In this document: positions 61,578 to 64,000 of the stretch, one piece after another
Numbering within the stretch: position 1 is the stretch's first letter
Layout of the letters: every line of letters starts with the position of its first letter
DNA from: Semisulcospira habei
Taxonomy: Eukaryota > Mollusca > Gastropoda > Semisulcospiridae
Assembly: GCA_036245525.1 (NCBI GenBank)
Contig: BTPG01000005.1
Coordinates: 117,472,119 to 117,536,118, forward strand
DNA: 64,000 bases
Reading direction: 5' to 3'
Made by a program: the position numbers and the translations under genes
The notes under the pieces: model-generated
The model's database searches: none
Seen by the model: only the letters and a program-made list of their open reading frames with translations
What the model was told of the DNA's origin: nothing

Positions 61578-61807
61578 TTGACCCGCATCATACTGAGGCT
61601 GAAAGCTTCAAATTTGTTCACTGCCATAATTATATGCAAGCTACATTACAGTACTTACAGATGAGGACATAGACCAATGGCTTTAGTTCAAGGGTGGTGC
61701 CACAATAGCTTGGCGCCTAGAGGCGCCAAGCTATTCTGGCACTACCCTTGGACTATTTCAGTCACACTTGTTGCACACACTTGTGTATTCCGAATGATAA
61801 GGGTTAA
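61578..61807. mobile_element. TTAA-type MITE with central hairpin (copy M8, subfamily B)
   Basis: TTGA (mutated TTAA) at 61578-61581 and TTAA at 61804-61807. The termini are CCCGCATCATACTGAGGC and GAATGATAAGGG. The central palindrome is AGTTCAAGGGTGGTGCC..GGCACTACCCTTGGACT. It follows M7 by 54 bp. Confidence 0.83.
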
Positions 61808-62380
61808 TATTCAAAATGCTCTGTTGCTGTTTGTCTCAAACTCCAGAGTACATTTTTTTTTAAAAAAAGTCCTTTAATTTCCAGAATTCTCACATAAATG
61901 CCATGATAAACTGTTTTGCTTCAGCAGGACAAAACGTAGCAATGTTTAAAAGATTTCCTCTGTAAAAATCATAATCGAAAGGGTACGGGCCAGTGTTCAT
62001 TCAATTTTGCCCCATACAATGTTAAAAATGTTTATGCATACATACACATTAAGTTGAAAAAACAAAACAAAAAAATGAATGTGAAAAAGAAGTATTCCAT
62101 GAACTTGACCTTATTACAGACGCCTAATGTTGTGAAGACACCCATTTTCACTGTAATGCCAGTTTTTGTGTGAGAGGCACCCACTTTATTGGTAGAAACC
62201 CATTTTTTCTGCATCTAGTGGCTCTGTTTCTAGAAAATGTCTATTTTATTTTAAGTTATAGAGCTTAGTTATAAGGTGAGTTCTAAATATTCGCATCAAT
62301 TCCAGAGCCCTAGAATAAATAGAAATATGGGAACCCATTTTCACATAAAATGGTAGGTAACCCACTCTGAGCCTTTTGTC

Positions 62381-62383
<3 letters not shown>
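61808..62383. other. AT-rich stretch without gene
   Basis: No exon or identifiable repeat was recognised. Confidence 0.4.

Positions 62384-62458
<75 letters not shown>
62384..62458. repeat. (GT)n microsatellite, ~37 units
   Basis: An uninterrupted GT run leads into GACAGCGACTAG, the start of the dispersed repeat also seen at 33205. Confidence 0.95.
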
Positions 62459-62459
<1 letters not shown>

Positions 62460-62923
62460 CAGCGACTAGAGCCTGCGTTTTAGGTCGGACAAGCTTGAAA
62501 TTTTAGGATGTTGTCCCGAAAAGAATTATCTCGAGATCTTTTTTTCGATTTTTTTTTATTAAGATGCTCATTGGCAAGAAAATGGTCGTTTCACAAAAAA
62601 AAAAAAAACGGTTGATCCATACTGGAGTCCATACTTTTTCTTATTTTTACTAGATATTTTACATATAACTAGATAAAACTGACATATTGAATGAGTTTGT
62701 TAACCAGCATTGTACCTCTAGAACCTTTTGAGAAATAATTAAATATTTAAAAATATTTATTTTTTTCAGGTTTTGGGGATTAATTTCATGAATTATATGG
62801 GTTATTCTTAAAACAATTGAATCTTTTTTTTTAAGAAAAAACAGATTTGGTGACATGTTAGATGACAGCAAAATGACCCGTCCACTCTTGACTGCACCAC
62901 ATAACCTCATATTTATACTAGTC

Positions 62924-63280
62924 CCCCACCCGAGTCTGCCTTGGGGGACTTGGGTGGGGTTAACTACTTTTTAGTTCCCAGGGTCATCCTGGTCAGCCCC
63001 ACAGGGTGGGTTTTCCCCTCTATTCTGGGGCATGTATTTCTGTCTACCCTTGGTCCATTCACCTGTGTTTTCCTTTTTAAACTCTCCCTACTGTCTGCGC
63101 TGCCTGTAGCTCTTGATATTGGATGTGTGTTGCTAAATGGTCTTGGGTTTATTTAGCGTATTAGACCGGCTGGCGACATACATTCAATATTATGTTTAGT
63201 TTTTTTTTTTTTTTCACATGCAGTGCAGGCACGTCCTGAGAAAGTCTTGTTGCTGTCGGGACGTTAAGCAATGTACACAA
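62924..63280 (+). mobile_element. SINE-like retroposon, same family, diverged copy 5
   Basis: Runs from CCCCCACCCGAGTCTGCC to GGGACGTTAAGCAATGTACA. It has more substitutions and a small deletion compared with the other copies, and its tail is CAACAACACACA rather than AATC. No target duplication is clear. Confidence 0.82.
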
Positions 63281-63287
63281 CAACACA

Positions 63288-63600
63288 CAATAAGCCTACA
63301 GTTTGTCTCGGCTGTCGGGTACGATTAGGTCAGTTGTGACCTGTATGCCCTAGGTGTGAAAATCAGACAATTTTCTGCACCACTTTTCGGAGTCATTTGT
63401 AAAACGGTTAACATAACTTTAATTTTTCTTTTACGAAAAATAAATCTTATCATTAATACCGGCATGATTTTTTAAAAAATATAAACTGTGTTTGCATAAG
63501 CCTGCTGTTTGTCCCGGCCCTGGGGTAGGATTAGGTCAGATTGTGACCTGTGAGCCCTATGCGTGAAAATCAGCAAGAAAATTGCAAAGTTGATCCTCTG
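63288..63600. repeat. Diverged tandem pair, also related to 42660-42760
   Basis: Two units share AAGCCTGCTGTTTGTC-like, GATTAGGTCAG.TTGTGACCTG and GTGAAAATCAG; the second starts near 63493. The family is unknown. Confidence 0.65.
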
Positions 63601-63767
63601 ATACGTCAAATGTTAGTACTGCGATGAGTGACGTATAACATCGAGTCGTCACTATGAAGACGGCGTCGTGGGACTAATGATGCCACGAATGACGTGAATC
63701 TTGAAGTTACGTCATTTCGCTGCTCATGCTATGGCACTGATTCTTCTTCAGAATAGCTATCGCTAGT

Positions 63768-64000
63768 GTCCGAAATAGCTCAGGCGGTTAAGTGTCGGAG
63801 CAAGAGAGCGAAGGGAATCGCCGCGTCGTGGGTTCGAACCCCCGTCCCGGCCCCGGAAGCTGGACCAGGGAAAAAAGACGGGCTTGTTCAATAGCATCAA
63901 AGACAGTACATTATAAGACAGATCACTCCTTCATAAGGCTTACTAAAAAAAGCGAGGTCACGGTAGCAGTTGCGTCCCATGGTGTAATCGTGTTGTGGCC
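63768..64000 (+). mobile_element. tRNA-derived SINE, runs off the window
   Basis: A box TAGCTCAGGCGG (~63776) and B box GGTTCGAACCC (~63830) are spaced as in a tRNA. The 5' and 3' ends do not pair as an acceptor stem, and unrelated sequence continues (GGAAGCTGGACCAGGG), so a SINE head is preferred over a tRNA gene. Confidence 0.65.

Noticed and set aside
63768..63860. A tRNA gene
   Set aside because: A and B boxes are present, but the 5' and 3' ends do not form an acceptor stem and no clean anticodon arm was found, so a tRNA-derived SINE head is more likely.

Overview
The window is animal nuclear DNA. Genes are split by GT-AG introns, most of the sequence is introns and mobile elements, and there is no operon-like layout. 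The repeat content (a DIRS-type retrotransposon, non-LTR elements of several clades, tRNA-derived SINEs, TTAA-flanked miniature elements, a long ~190 bp satellite) and two conserved host genes suggest a marine invertebrate, most likely a mollusc. The phylum is an inference and was not tested.

Host genes. (1) BTF3 (NAC beta subunit) lies on the + strand. Five coding exons run from 5380 to 22286; only the first ~20 residues are missing, upstream of the window. Its last intron (10731-22239) holds a second, same-strand gene of unknown function with its own promoter-like region and first exon (11762-11822). That gene is dead: it has a premature stop and a DIRS insertion. (2) REX1BD (REX1-B domain protein) lies on the - strand. 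Four coding exons run from 43006 down to 24366, with a 15 kb first intron full of retrotransposons. BTF3 and REX1BD are convergent, with about 1.5 kb between their poly(A) signals. (3) A broken gene for a zinc-finger plus tyrosine-recombinase-domain protein occupies about 57.4-60.9 kb on the + strand.

Mobile DNA by region. 0.7-5.3 kb: two copies of a ~380-410 bp retroposon with an (AATC)n tail, RTE-type LINE pieces and an inverted repeat pair. 5.5-9.7 kb: a TTAA MITE, two miniature palindromic derivatives of the DIRS family, a Nimb/I-like LINE fragment and a duplicated 135 bp segment. 12.9-19.6 kb: a DIRS element with gag, RT/RNase H/methyltransferase-like and tyrosine recombinase ORFs, inverted terminal repeats and an internal complementary region, itself interrupted by a SINE. 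22.8-25.4 kb: an RTE tail and TTAA MITEs. 28.5-33.2 kb: a full-length APE-type LINE with a 13 bp target duplication and a 2A-like motif in ORF1. 33.2-39.6 kb: a minisatellite and L2/CR1-like LINEs, one carrying a palindromic SINE composite. 43.2-55.6 kb: a ~190 bp satellite array that switches orientation once and carries a TAA-flanked DNA transposon. 57.8-64 kb: SINEs, TTAA MITEs and a GT microsatellite.

The observations most worth following are the TTAA MITEs, whose central hairpin is better conserved than their ends, and the DIRS-derived miniature palindromes. Next come the 2A-bearing LINE and the tyrosine-recombinase gene relic with a perfect hairpin just after its stop codon.
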